DNA of 42,567 nt from contig CAZGRP010000033.1 in the NCBI GenBank assembly GCA_964527995.1, positions 1-42,567 of the forward strand, read 5' to 3'. A program made the position numbers and the translations under genes. The notes beneath the pieces were generated by a model. It was not told the origin of the DNA. It worked only from the letters and a program-made list of their open reading frames with translations, and did not search any database. Positions 1 through 7,639 of this stretch are shown piece after piece. The stretch's first letter is position 1. Each line of letters begins with the position of its first letter. The DNA is from CAZGRP01 sp964527995. GTDB taxonomy: Bacteria > Zhuqueibacterota > Zhuqueibacteria > Oceanimicrobiales > CAZGRP01.

Positions 1-104
1 ACGCCGGGCGCACTCCATCGCCCATCATCCGTCACCCATCTTCCATCAGCTTCCACGTCGTGAAAGCGGTTGACAAGAGAAACTCACCTACACAAAGCCC
101 GGAT
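1..104. other. non-coding left edge with low-complexity repeat
   Basis: No gene is seen here. The stretch contains a run of CCATC/CATC words. The 13-mer at 36-48, read on the minus strand, is TGATGGAAGATGG and nearly matches TGATGGAAGACGG at 9444-9456 in another intergenic region. This suggests a genome-wide intergenic low-complexity repeat, which is an inference from only two copies. Confidence 0.4.
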
Positions 105-1268
105 TCAGGGCCCGCGGTTGTCCCGACGGTGGAATACATGGGTGACGAGATCGGATAAGCCAACAAATTGCACCGTCATGTTTGGGTCGTACTGGCGAGT
201 AAACGGTCTGTCCACGTCATTGGCAACCACGAGCAGCTCGCTTTGGGAGTATCGAGTCCAAAAGGCCCGGAGACTTCGCTCGTCAAGATCTGTCGCAGAC
301 CATTTGCATTCGATGGCGATGGGCTGTTGCCCCCTAGGGGCCAGGACAAAATCGACCTCATGGCCTCTTTTGTCGCGCCAGTATCGGATTTCACGGGACT
401 GCATCTGGGCATGCAGTTCATTCAAGACGTAATGTTCCCAAAGATGTCCAAGGTCCTGGCGACGCAGCTTATCCCAGCCACGATGGTAGCAAACAAAACC
501 GGTATCAAATCCATAGACTTTCGGAGCTGCCACAATTTCGCTTTGTCGATCGGAACTGAAGGGTCGAACCACGTGCACAACAAAGGTGGCTTCGAGAACT
601 TTCAGGTAATTGGTGATCGTGCTCCGGCTGACTTCGCAGGGCCTGGAAAAGCTGGTTGCCTCGAATATCCCACCGCTCTGCGCCATCAATAGCTCGGCAA
701 ATCTCTGGAAGGAATAGCGCCGTTCCAATCGAAAGAGCTCCTGGATGTCCTTGGCCCAGTAGGCGTCCATCCATTCCTGAAAATCTCTTTCTGGCAAGGT
801 CTCGGACAAGAAGAAGGGGGGAAGTCCGCCATGCAGGAACCGGTGCAGCAAATCTGGTCGATCGAAGTCCACCAGGTCTGCGGAGATCATCGGGGTCAAC
901 CACAGCTCCACCTTGCGCCCAGCCAGCGTGTCCCTGAATCTTGCCGAAGCGCCAAGCGTAGAAGAACCGGTGGCGAGGATTTTAGTGTCGGGGTAATGAT
1001 CGGCCGCGATCTTCAGCAACTCAGAAGGATTTGGCAGCCGGTGTATTTCGTCCAGGACGACGCGGCGACCGCGCAGCCCGTCGAGGAAAGCCTGCGGATC
1101 GTCCATCATGCGCCGGACTCGCGGCAGCTCACAGTCGAAGTATTCGATATCCGCAAGCGTCTGGCACAGGCAAGTCTTGCCCACGCGCCGCACCCCTGAA
1201 AGCCAGAGGACGGAACGATTTTTCCAGCCTCTGTCGATTTTCTCCAGCCAGAACCTTCTGTTTACCAT
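105..1268 (-). CDS. DUF4143-type AAA ATPase
   Basis: Predicted cytoplasmic ATPase of 387 residues. A P-loop GVRRVGKT lies at residues 25-32, a Walker B-like VVLDEIH at 70-76 and a sensor-like ILATGSS near 97-103. A helix-turn-helix-like segment containing SRSTITNYLKVLE follows in the middle. The C-terminal third carries HEVDFVL then IAIECKWS, the E/D...ExK arrangement of the restriction-endonuclease-like fold in the DUF4143 family. Family members are common in bacteria and archaea, often in genomic islands, and their biological role is poorly known. The ATG at 1268 fits the start of the P-loop domain. The gene sits alone on the contig left of the assembly gap, so its true neighbours are uncertain. 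No signal peptide or membrane segment is seen. Confidence 0.85.
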   Translation of the reverse strand: MVNRRFWLEKIDRGWKNRSVLWLSGVRRVGKTCLCQTLADIEYFDCELPRVRRMMDDPQAFLDGLRGRRVVLDEIHRLPNPSELLKIAADHYPDTKILATGSSTLGASARFRDTLAGRKVELWLTPMISADLVDFDRPDLLHRFLHGGLPPFFLSETLPERDFQEWMDAYWAKDIQELFRLERRYSFQRFAELLMAQSGGIFEATSFSRPCEVSRSTITNYLKVLEATFVVHVVRPFSSDRQSEIVAAPKVYGFDTGFVCYHRGWDKLRRQDLGHLWEHYVLNELHAQMQSREIRYWRDKRGHEVDFVLAPRGQQPIAIECKWSATDLDERSLRAFWTRYSQSELLVVANDVDRPFTRQYDPNMTVQFVGLSDLVTHVFHRRDNRGP

Positions 1269-1582
1269 ATGCCAACACTTTGTCGAATAGTGCTACTAAA
1301 TGAAAAACTGATTGCATCTGGTACAACAGAAGATAAGAATGCAAATTCAGAAAAGCAAGCCCTTTGAAGAAGGTGACTTTCTCCGGGAAGGTTAGCTTCT
1401 GGGGTGGCGGGAGAGAATCCTAAGGAAGGTGATCGACGTGNNNNNNNNNNNNNNNNNNNNNNNNNNNNNNNNNNNNNNNNNNNNNNNNNNNNNNNNNNNN
1501 NNNNNNNNNNNNNNNNNNNNNNNNNNNNNNNNNNNNNNNNTCGACGTGTGCATGAAAACGAGAGCTTTTCCCCACGGCTGCA
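1269..1582. other. gene-free stretch containing the assembly gap
   Basis: Nothing coding is supported here. 1269-1440 is the AT-richer upstream region of the ATPase gene and may hold its promoter, but no convincing -35/-10 pair was found. 1441-1540 is unknown sequence. 1541-1582 is the tail downstream of the Uma2 gene. Confidence 0.6.
1441..1540. other. assembly gap (100 N)
   Basis: Exactly 100 N bases, the usual arbitrary filler for a gap of unknown size. The eight bases before it (1433-1440) and after it (1541-1548) are both TCGACGTG. The two contigs may therefore overlap by a short repeat, with little or nothing actually missing. Confidence 0.95.
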
Positions 1583-2149
1583 TCAGACCTTCCCAAGAAT
1601 GTCTTTCAAATCGACTTCCATATCGGGAAAGGCGCCGGGAGAGAGCTGCTGCTTGTGAGTGTACCTCTTCACGGCCCGATAGCTCCCATGAGACGGATTC
1701 TCATACACCTCTAGGCAGCCTGCCTCCAGATCGACAATCCAAACCTCAGGAATCCCGGCCTGTGCATAAAGGGGAATCTTCACTTCCCGGTCTACATTAC
1801 CGGAGGTTTCGGCCACCTCGATGACCAGGAGAATGTCGCCAGGGCCAGGGTGAGCATGAGCATAAAAGTCCCCGCGGGGTTTCAGCAGCGCTAGATCGGG
1901 TTGAGGTTCGGAGTAGTGATTTAGCCTGATGGGGCTCTGAACGCGGAGAATGGCTGTGTCTCCGATTTGCTGGGCGATGGATTTTGTCAGGCGGTCGACA
2001 CACGCCGCAAGGCGACTGCCGATAGGACTCATTTGCACGATCTCCCCGGCAAGGAGCTCCACCCGGTCGTCTTCGTTGAGAATTCCCGAGCGGGCCATTT
2101 CGTGGTACTCTTCGACTGTGAACAGCCGCCGTGTGATAGCAATGCTCAT
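1583..2149 (-). CDS. Uma2 family (DUF820) PD-(D/E)xK nuclease
   Basis: Predicted small endonuclease-fold protein of 188 residues. It begins MSIAITRRLFTVEEYHEM, the usual N-terminus of the Uma2/DUF820 family. It then shows DDRVELLAGEIVQMSPIG, a central EPQPDLALL with the first metal-binding acid, and VIEVAETS...EVKIPLYAQAG, the E-x-(14)-K stretch of the fold, before IPEVWIVDL. The family is widespread in cyanobacteria and other bacteria, and its cellular role is unknown. The frame is open to an ATG at 2191, but a sigma-70 promoter at 2194-2222 would start transcription near 2187. The ATG at 2149 is therefore chosen, and it also matches the family N-terminus. The 3' end runs towards the gap. 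Confidence 0.88.
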   Translation of the reverse strand: MSIAITRRLFTVEEYHEMARSGILNEDDRVELLAGEIVQMSPIGSRLAACVDRLTKSIAQQIGDTAILRVQSPIRLNHYSEPQPDLALLKPRGDFYAHAHPGPGDILLVIEVAETSGNVDREVKIPLYAQAGIPEVWIVDLEAGCLEVYENPSHGSYRAVKRYTHKQQLSPGAFPDMEVDLKDILGKV

Positions 2150-2193
2150 GGTGACACACCTGCTGGTTTCTGGGCTTCCGCAGTTTTCCATGA

Positions 2194-2222
2194 AGCATAC
2201 TGAAAAAGGTCAGAGAATTCAA
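2194..2222 (-). promoter_or_regulatory. sigma-70-like promoter of the Uma2 gene
   Basis: Read on the minus strand: -35 TTGAAT, a 17-base spacer, -10 TATGCT. It overlaps the last codons of the glycosidase gene. The predicted start of transcription is near 2187, giving a leader of about 38 bases to the ATG at 2149. Confidence 0.55.
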
Positions 2223-4693
2223 CGAAAAGATTTCTTGTCGACTCTCAGCACCACTTCTTCTCCCTTGTCCGGGAAGACCACCACCACCGCTTTCCTGCCG
2301 GCATCGTACGCCCATCCAGTGTTCTGAGATGTCAACTCCTCGACCGTGGTGAACCGGCGCAGGCGGCGGCCGGAGAAGAGTACCTGGTTCGGCTCCGCAG
2401 CCTGGTTCCGGACTCGTAGCCGGTACGACCTTGGTGCCGGCACGTAGGAGCCGAGCCGCTTGCCGATGCGCAGGCTCACATCACCGCCATTCCGGCTCAG
2501 CTCCACCGGAGTCTTGGCGTAGCCACCGTCGAGGTAGGCCAGGCTGTGGCCGTCGTCTTCGTAGAGAGTGTCCCGGCTGGAGCTTGCCCCTGGAAAGACG
2601 TCCAGGGTGAGCAGGTCCACCGGCCTCTCGCCGACGTAGTTCATCACCGGCCAGGTGGGGAGCACCGCCCCTTCACGCAGGAAGATGGGCATGCTCTCCA
2701 GCGGCGCTTCGACCCAGGCGCTGCCGGGGCCCACGTAGACGCTGTCGGACCACCAATGGAGCCAGCGGCCTCGCGGCAGATAGACTTTGCGCACCGTTGC
2801 CCCCTCCTGAAGAACCGGAGCGACCAGAAGGTCATCGCCGAGAAGAAACTCGTCCTGAATCCAGTACGTGGCGGGATCGTGCTGGAACTCGACGACGAGC
2901 GGGCGCATCAACGGCAGGCCGGTGCGTGTACTCTGCTCGAATTCTTTGTAGATGTAGGGGAGAAGCCGGTAGCGCAGGCGGATGAAGCTGCGACTGATCG
3001 TTTCGGCGCGGTCCCCGAACGACCACGGGTCCTGCTCGGATGTGCCGACCTCGGTGTGGACCCGAAAGAGGGGAGTGAAGGCACCGAGCTGGATCCAGCG
3101 TGTGAACAGCTCCGGGGTGGGCGTGCCGATGAAGCCGCCGATGTCGCTGCCCACGAACGGCACCCCCGAGAGCCCGAGATTCAGAAGCATCGGCAGTGAC
3201 AGCCGCAGATGATCCCACGACGCCACATTGTCGCCGGTCCACGCCGCGGTGTAGCGCTGCTCGCCGGCAAACCCGGCCCGGGTGAGCACGAAGGGTCGCT
3301 CTTCCGGCCGCAGCCGCCGCACCCCTTCGTAGGTGGCTCGCACCATCTGCATTCCCCAGACGTTGTGCACCGCCGAATGGTCTGAGGGCTGGCCGTCGTT
3401 GTCCTGCCGCACGATCGGCGGAAAGGTGCCGCCCCAGACGCTTGGTTCGTTCATGTCGTTCCAGAAACCTGCGACGCCGTCCTCGAGCAGGCCCTGGAAG
3501 AGCGTGCCCCACCAGGCGCGAGTGCGGGGTCGCGTGAAATCGGGGAAATAACTCTCGCCGGGCCAGACGTCGGCCGTGAACACCGTGCCATCCGGGAGCC
3601 TGGAGAAGTGGTCGCCGGCGAGACCCTGCTGCGCCACCCAATAGCCCGGATCGACCTTGATCCCGGGATCGACGATGACGACAACTTTGAAGCCTATGCC
3701 GGCGAGATCGGCCAGCAGCTTCTTCGGATTCGGGAACCGCCTGGGGTCCCAGGTGAACACCCGGTAGCCGTCCATGTAGTGGATGTCGAGGTAGAGCACG
3801 TCGCCCGGGATTCCTTTCTCGCGGAATGTCGCAGCGATGCGGCGCACCTCTGCCTCGGGGTAGTAGCTCCAGCGGGACTGCTGATACCCCAGCGACCACA
3901 GAGGGGGCAGCGGTGGCCGCCCGGTCAAAGCCGTATAGCGGCGGACGACATCCTTCATGGCGGGTCCATAGATGAAATAGTAGTCCAGCTCGCCGCCTTC
4001 GGCGCCGAAACTCATCAACCGTTGCGAGTTCCCGGCCCCCATGTTGAACTCGGATCGGTGAGCATTGTCGAAGAAGACACCGTAGGCGATGCCGTGGTGC
4101 AGGCCGATATAGAACGGGATCGACTGGTAGAGGGGATCGGTGCGGCCGTCGTACCCGGGAATGTCCGAGTTCCACATGGTGTAGAGGTTGCCGGCCTTGT
4201 CGAGTCCGCGGGTCTTCTCGCCGAGGCCGTAGTAGCGTTCGAGGCCGACGTCGTCTCGCAGGCGCTGCTTGAAGGCGATCACGCGCGGGCCATCCCACCC
4301 CATGCCGAAGGCTGGCGCGTCGCGGTTGACGAGCAGTCCGGTTCGGGCATCCCGGAACTCCAGCCGGGCGGGAGATTTGGCGATGCGCAGCTCCATGCTG
4401 CTGGTTCGCAGGGTCAGTGTGTCGGGCCCGTCCGCAACCTGGAATCCGACCGGCGGCCAGTCCCGCTTCACCACGGCATAGGAATGATCGCGCTCGAACT
4501 TCCCAGACAGGCCCAGGCGGACACGGACGATGTTGGCGGAGAGGAAGTCGATACGCACCTGGGCATCGGGCGTCTTCAACCACACGGTCCGTCCCTGCCG
4601 GTGCCACTCCTGCACCGGACCGAGAAAGCGGTAGCCGGCTTTCGCTGTGCTCGCAACGAACAGAAAAACCAAGAAGATGATGCAGCGTCGCAT
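2219..4693 (-). CDS. secreted glycoside hydrolase family 31 (alpha-glucosidase-like)
   Basis: Predicted alpha-glucosidase/alpha-xylosidase-type enzyme of 824 residues that hydrolyses alpha-glycosidic bonds outside the cytoplasm. Residues 1-19 form a signal peptide (hydrophobic IIFLVFLFV, then ASTAKAG). The GH31 barrel holds DIHYMDGY near 303-310, the nucleophile signature WNDMNEP with Asp413, and WTGDN with the acid/base Asp488. The region around DIGGF at 517-521 is also typical. Length and motif order are full for the family, so the enzyme should be active. The substrate cannot be fixed from sequence. The ATG at 4693 is chosen because a strong Shine-Dalgarno (GGAGGG) precedes it and it starts the signal peptide; the frame stays open to 4834 but that extension is upstream of the promoter. 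It has its own sigma-70 promoter at 4728-4756. Confidence 0.95.
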   Translation of the reverse strand: MRRCIIFLVFLFVASTAKAGYRFLGPVQEWHRQGRTVWLKTPDAQVRIDFLSANIVRVRLGLSGKFERDHSYAVVKRDWPPVGFQVADGPDTLTLRTSSMELRIAKSPARLEFRDARTGLLVNRDAPAFGMGWDGPRVIAFKQRLRDDVGLERYYGLGEKTRGLDKAGNLYTMWNSDIPGYDGRTDPLYQSIPFYIGLHHGIAYGVFFDNAHRSEFNMGAGNSQRLMSFGAEGGELDYYFIYGPAMKDVVRRYTALTGRPPLPPLWSLGYQQSRWSYYPEAEVRRIAATFREKGIPGDVLYLDIHYMDGYRVFTWDPRRFPNPKKLLADLAGIGFKVVVIVDPGIKVDPGYWVAQQGLAGDHFSRLPDGTVFTADVWPGESYFPDFTRPRTRAWWGTLFQGLLEDGVAGFWNDMNEPSVWGGTFPPIVRQDNDGQPSDHSAVHNVWGMQMVRATYEGVRRLRPEERPFVLTRAGFAGEQRYTAAWTGDNVASWDHLRLSLPMLLNLGLSGVPFVGSDIGGFIGTPTPELFTRWIQLGAFTPLFRVHTEVGTSEQDPWSFGDRAETISRSFIRLRYRLLPYIYKEFEQSTRTGLPLMRPLVVEFQHDPATYWIQDEFLLGDDLLVAPVLQEGATVRKVYLPRGRWLHWWSDSVYVGPGSAWVEAPLESMPIFLREGAVLPTWPVMNYVGERPVDLLTLDVFPGASSSRDTLYEDDGHSLAYLDGGYAKTPVELSRNGGDVSLRIGKRLGSYVPAPRSYRLRVRNQAAEPNQVLFSGRRLRRFTTVEELTSQNTGWAYDAGRKAVVVVFPDKGEEVVLRVDKKSFR

Positions 4694-4727
4694 GCGCCCT
4701 CCGGTTTCGGATTTGGCATTCGGCTCG

Positions 4728-4756
4728 AATGTACGACTGCGCTCAGCGAAAGTCAA
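4728..4756 (-). promoter_or_regulatory. sigma-70-like promoter of the GH31 gene
   Basis: On the minus strand: -35 TTGACT, a 17-base spacer, -10 TACATT. The start of transcription would be near 4721, about 28 bases before the ATG at 4693. Confidence 0.6.
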
Positions 4757-4991
4757 GCGGATGGGGGACGGAACCGCGGAGCGCACGCGGGAGGTGCCAG
4801 GGGCGCAGTGGCGCGGTGAGGCATCCCCGTCCACCTGCAGCTACGCCACCGCCGCACCCTCAGCGACTATGCCGCGGTCCTCAGCGGCGTCGGACGACAT
4901 GTCAGGAGTCCGTCGCAAGGGTCGGTCGGTTCACCAACCGTCCGGCGACCTTCGAAGTTTGTTACGCTCACGCAACCTTCCATCGTTCTCC

Positions 4992-5020
4992 TTGACTATC
5001 AAGCGAAAACGCCTTATTTT
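4992..5020 (+). promoter_or_regulatory. sigma-70-like promoter of the lipoprotein-activator-kinase operon
   Basis: -35 TTGACT at 4992-4997, a 17-base spacer, -10 TATTTT at 5015-5020. The start of transcription is predicted near 5027, about 30 bases before the GTG at 5058. Confidence 0.65.
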
Positions 5021-5057
5021 TCAAGAACGTCTTTCAGGGTTGGATCCTTCTTGACTC

Positions 5058-6161
5058 GTGCGAAAAAGGGGCTTCGTAAGGCTCGGTCTCTCCGGCCACC
5101 TGGCATCAAACAGCGAAGATGGCGTGATCTCTCCATTCTCATCGAAGCCAGTGAAACCGCCACTCTGGCCAGCTCTGGCCACGATACTGCTTGCCTTGAT
5201 GCTGCTTTCGACGCAGCTCGGCTGTCTGGGCGATGTGCCGCACGACAATCCTCTCGATCCCCGGTCTCCTCAATTCCGAAACGAAGGACGATTGACGGGG
5301 CGTGTGACCACCTTTTATCCACCGCGCCAGCCTCTGCCGTCGGTACGCATCGACGTGGTGCCGGGATTCTGGGGAGCCATGACGGACGAACAGGGACAAT
5401 TCAGCATGCCTTCGCTGCCTGCGGGGGACTATCTCGTTCGTGCCAGGCGCCAGGGCTACGCACCTGACTCGGCCCAGGTAACCGTCGCCCCTGGCCGGCC
5501 CGCCCAAATCGAACTGAACCTCGACGGGCTCCCCGTTTTCTCCAGCGCTACGGTGCGCTCGGCCCACATCAGCCGTTGGTGGCCGCTGGATGATCTTTAT
5601 ATGGTGGTGTTTGAAGCCCAGGTGTCCGACCCCGACGGTGTGGCCGATATCGATCAGGTCATCGTCTCCTCGCTCTCGCCCAGCGTACCGCTGTCGGACA
5701 CGCTTTTGCCAGGCCCGCAAACCGGGCTGTTCGCGATCAGTCGCAGCGCACGTGACTTGCCGACACGATCCGTGCACGAACTATTGGGCCAGGCGTTGGT
5801 ATTCGAGGCCACCGACCGGCCCGGCAATACCTATCGAACAGATCCGGTTTTTCTGGCCCGGGTGATCGAACCCGTGCCCGACGGGTTGACGGCGCCCGAC
5901 ACCCTCCGTGCCGGCCAGTCTATTCCCCTGCGTTGGAACCAGGTGGTTCTTCCGTTTTCGGCCACCTATCGGGTTGAGATGGTGCGCAACCAGGTGGGCA
6001 TTCCGCCGACGGTCGTATGGACCGCCGCCGACCTGATTGAATCACAGGCAGTGGTGACCGATTCGCTGCCCGCCGGAACCTACTTCTGGACTGTATCCGT
6101 GGTCGACTCCTTCGGGGACTGGAGCCGTTCGCGAGAAGCCGTGATTGTGATTACGCCATGA
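5058..6161 (+). CDS. carboxypeptidase-regulatory-like domain lipoprotein
   Basis: Predicted envelope lipoprotein of up to 367 residues. A hydrophobic segment (WPALATILLALMLL) ends in QLGC, an imperfect lipobox, followed by the DNPLDP motif typical of FCB-group lipoproteins. Residues about 75-155 form a carboxypeptidase regulatory-like (CarboxypepD_reg) beta-sandwich (LTGRVTTFY...GQFSMPSLPAGDYLVRARRQGY). The rest contains fibronectin-III-like beta strands. The frame opens with GTG at 5058, placed well behind the promoter at 4992-5020. A GTG at 5151 would give a more ordinary lipoprotein signal peptide, so the start is uncertain. Its stop overlaps the next ATG by four bases (ATGA), so it is translationally coupled to the sigma-54 activator. 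It may sense or bind something at the envelope for that operon (inference). Confidence 0.8.
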   Translation: MRKRGFVRLGLSGHLASNSEDGVISPFSSKPVKPPLWPALATILLALMLLSTQLGCLGDVPHDNPLDPRSPQFRNEGRLTGRVTTFYPPRQPLPSVRIDVVPGFWGAMTDEQGQFSMPSLPAGDYLVRARRQGYAPDSAQVTVAPGRPAQIELNLDGLPVFSSATVRSAHISRWWPLDDLYMVVFEAQVSDPDGVADIDQVIVSSLSPSVPLSDTLLPGPQTGLFAISRSARDLPTRSVHELLGQALVFEATDRPGNTYRTDPVFLARVIEPVPDGLTAPDTLRAGQSIPLRWNQVVLPFSATYRVEMVRNQVGIPPTVVWTAADLIESQAVVTDSLPAGTYFWTVSVVDSFGDWSRSREAVIVITP

Positions 6162-7639
6162 GAGAATCTGCCGATCGCGCCCAGGAAGTGCTGCAGGCTC
6201 TGTCCCGCATCAGCCAGACCATCAACACACTACAGGAAATCGACCCGTTGTTGGAAAAAATCATGGACATCGCGGTGGAGACCGTCGGTGCCGAGCGTGG
6301 CTTTCTTCTCCTTCTCGACGACCACGGCCAGGTCGCGGTGCGTACGGCTCGCAACATGTCGGAACAGAATCTCGCTGATCTGAGCCAGTTTTCCAATAGT
6401 GTGGTGACAGAGGTCCTGCGTAGCGGTGAGGTGGTGCTGTCCTACGACGCCCAGGTGGATGAGCGCTTTCGCCGCGCCGAAAGCATCGTCATGCACCGGA
6501 TTCAGTCGGTGGCGTGTGTGCCCCTGAAGCTGAAGGAACGCCCGGTGGGCGCCATCTATCTCGACAGTGTCAGCCGGCGCGGGGGCTTCATCGAGGACAT
6601 CCTGCCTTTTCTCACCGCCTTTGCCAACCAGGCCGCCATTGCCATCGAGAACGCTCAGCTCTACCAGACGCTGAGGGAAGAGAACCGCCGGCTTCGCAAG
6701 CAGGTGCAGAAGTCCAGCGGTTTTTCTGAGATCGTCGGCCATAGCCCGAAAATGCAGCGCCTGTTTGAGGTGATCGACAGCGTGCTCGACTCTGACGCTA
6801 CGGTGCTGCTCCAGGGGGAAAGCGGCACAGGCAAAGAGCTGGTGGCACGCGCCATCCACTACAACGGCGCGCGAAAGGAGCGACCCTTCCTGGCGCTCTT
6901 TTGCGGCTCGCTGCCGGAATCGCTGCTCGAGAGCGAGCTTTTCGGCCACAAGAAAGGAGCCTTCACCGGGGCGGTAAGCGACAAGAAGGGGCTGTTTGAA
7001 GCAGCCCATGGCGGCACTCTCTTTCTCGACGAGATCGCCGACCTGAGCACGAAGATCCAGACCCAGCTTCTGCGCGTGCTCCAGGAAGGCGAGATCAAGC
7101 GCATCGGCGAAACTCAGATTCGTAAAGTGGACGTGCGCATCATCGCCGCATCGAACAAAGAATTGAGCGAAGAGGTGAAGGCAGGTCGCTTCCGCGAGGA
7201 CCTGTACTACCGTCTGAATGTGATCAATATCCGCATCCCACCGCTGCGCGAGCGGCCGACCGACATCCCACTGTTGGCCAATCATTTTCTCGACAAGTAT
7301 GCCAGCCGGAATCGCAAGGAGATCAAAGGGTTCTCTCCCGAGGCCATGCAGCGTCTGACACATTACACCTGGCCCGGGAATGTGCGCGAGCTCGAAAACA
7401 CTGTCGAGCGTGCGGTCGTGCTGTCCAAGGGAACTCTCATCACGGTGGATGATTTGCAGTTGCCCGAAGAGGAGGAGAGGCTGCCCGCGGGACTGAGCCT
7501 GAAAGAGTTCGAGCGCCGGATCGTGCTCAAGACACTGAAAGAGACGGACGGGAACATCTCGGAAACGGCGCGGCAATTGGGCGTGTCGAGGCGCTGGCTG
7601 CACTATCGCCTCAAGGAGTGGAAGCGTGAGGAAGATTGA
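6158..7639 (+). CDS. GAF-domain sigma-54-dependent activator
   Basis: Cytoplasmic bacterial enhancer-binding protein of 493 residues. Residues about 25-165 are a GAF domain that probably binds a small ligand or receives a signal. A coiled-coil-like linker (about 168-185) follows. The AAA+ domain shows Walker A GESGTGKE at 220-227, the sigma-54 contact loop GAFTGA at 267-272, and Walker B GTLFLDEIADL near 286-296. The C-terminus is a Fis-type helix-turn-helix (NISETARQLGVSRRWLHYRL). All elements needed to open sigma-54 promoters are intact. It overlaps the preceding lipoprotein gene by 4 bases and the following kinase gene by 14 bases, so the three are co-translated. No receiver domain is present, so control is probably by the GAF ligand or by the adjacent kinase (inference). 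Confidence 0.95.
   Translation: MRESADRAQEVLQALSRISQTINTLQEIDPLLEKIMDIAVETVGAERGFLLLLDDHGQVAVRTARNMSEQNLADLSQFSNSVVTEVLRSGEVVLSYDAQVDERFRRAESIVMHRIQSVACVPLKLKERPVGAIYLDSVSRRGGFIEDILPFLTAFANQAAIAIENAQLYQTLREENRRLRKQVQKSSGFSEIVGHSPKMQRLFEVIDSVLDSDATVLLQGESGTGKELVARAIHYNGARKERPFLALFCGSLPESLLESELFGHKKGAFTGAVSDKKGLFEAAHGGTLFLDEIADLSTKIQTQLLRVLQEGEIKRIGETQIRKVDVRIIAASNKELSEEVKAGRFREDLYYRLNVINIRIPPLRERPTDIPLLANHFLDKYASRNRKEIKGFSPEAMQRLTHYTWPGNVRELENTVERAVVLSKGTLITVDDLQLPEEEERLPAGLSLKEFERRIVLKTLKETDGNISETARQLGVSRRWLHYRLKEWKREED

Larger units (their letters stand above)
4694..5057. promoter_or_regulatory. divergent intergenic region with two promoters
   Basis: This 364-base region separates the minus-strand glycosidase from the plus-strand signalling operon. 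It contains a sigma-70-type promoter facing each way (4728-4756 minus, 4992-5020 plus). The roughly 235 bases between them show no supported gene. Confidence 0.6.

Noticed and set aside
3608..4819. 403-codon plus-strand open frame and a 591-codon minus frame at 2832-4607
   Set aside because: Both are shadows of the family-31 glycosidase gene; the second is Arg/Pro-rich out-of-frame translation.
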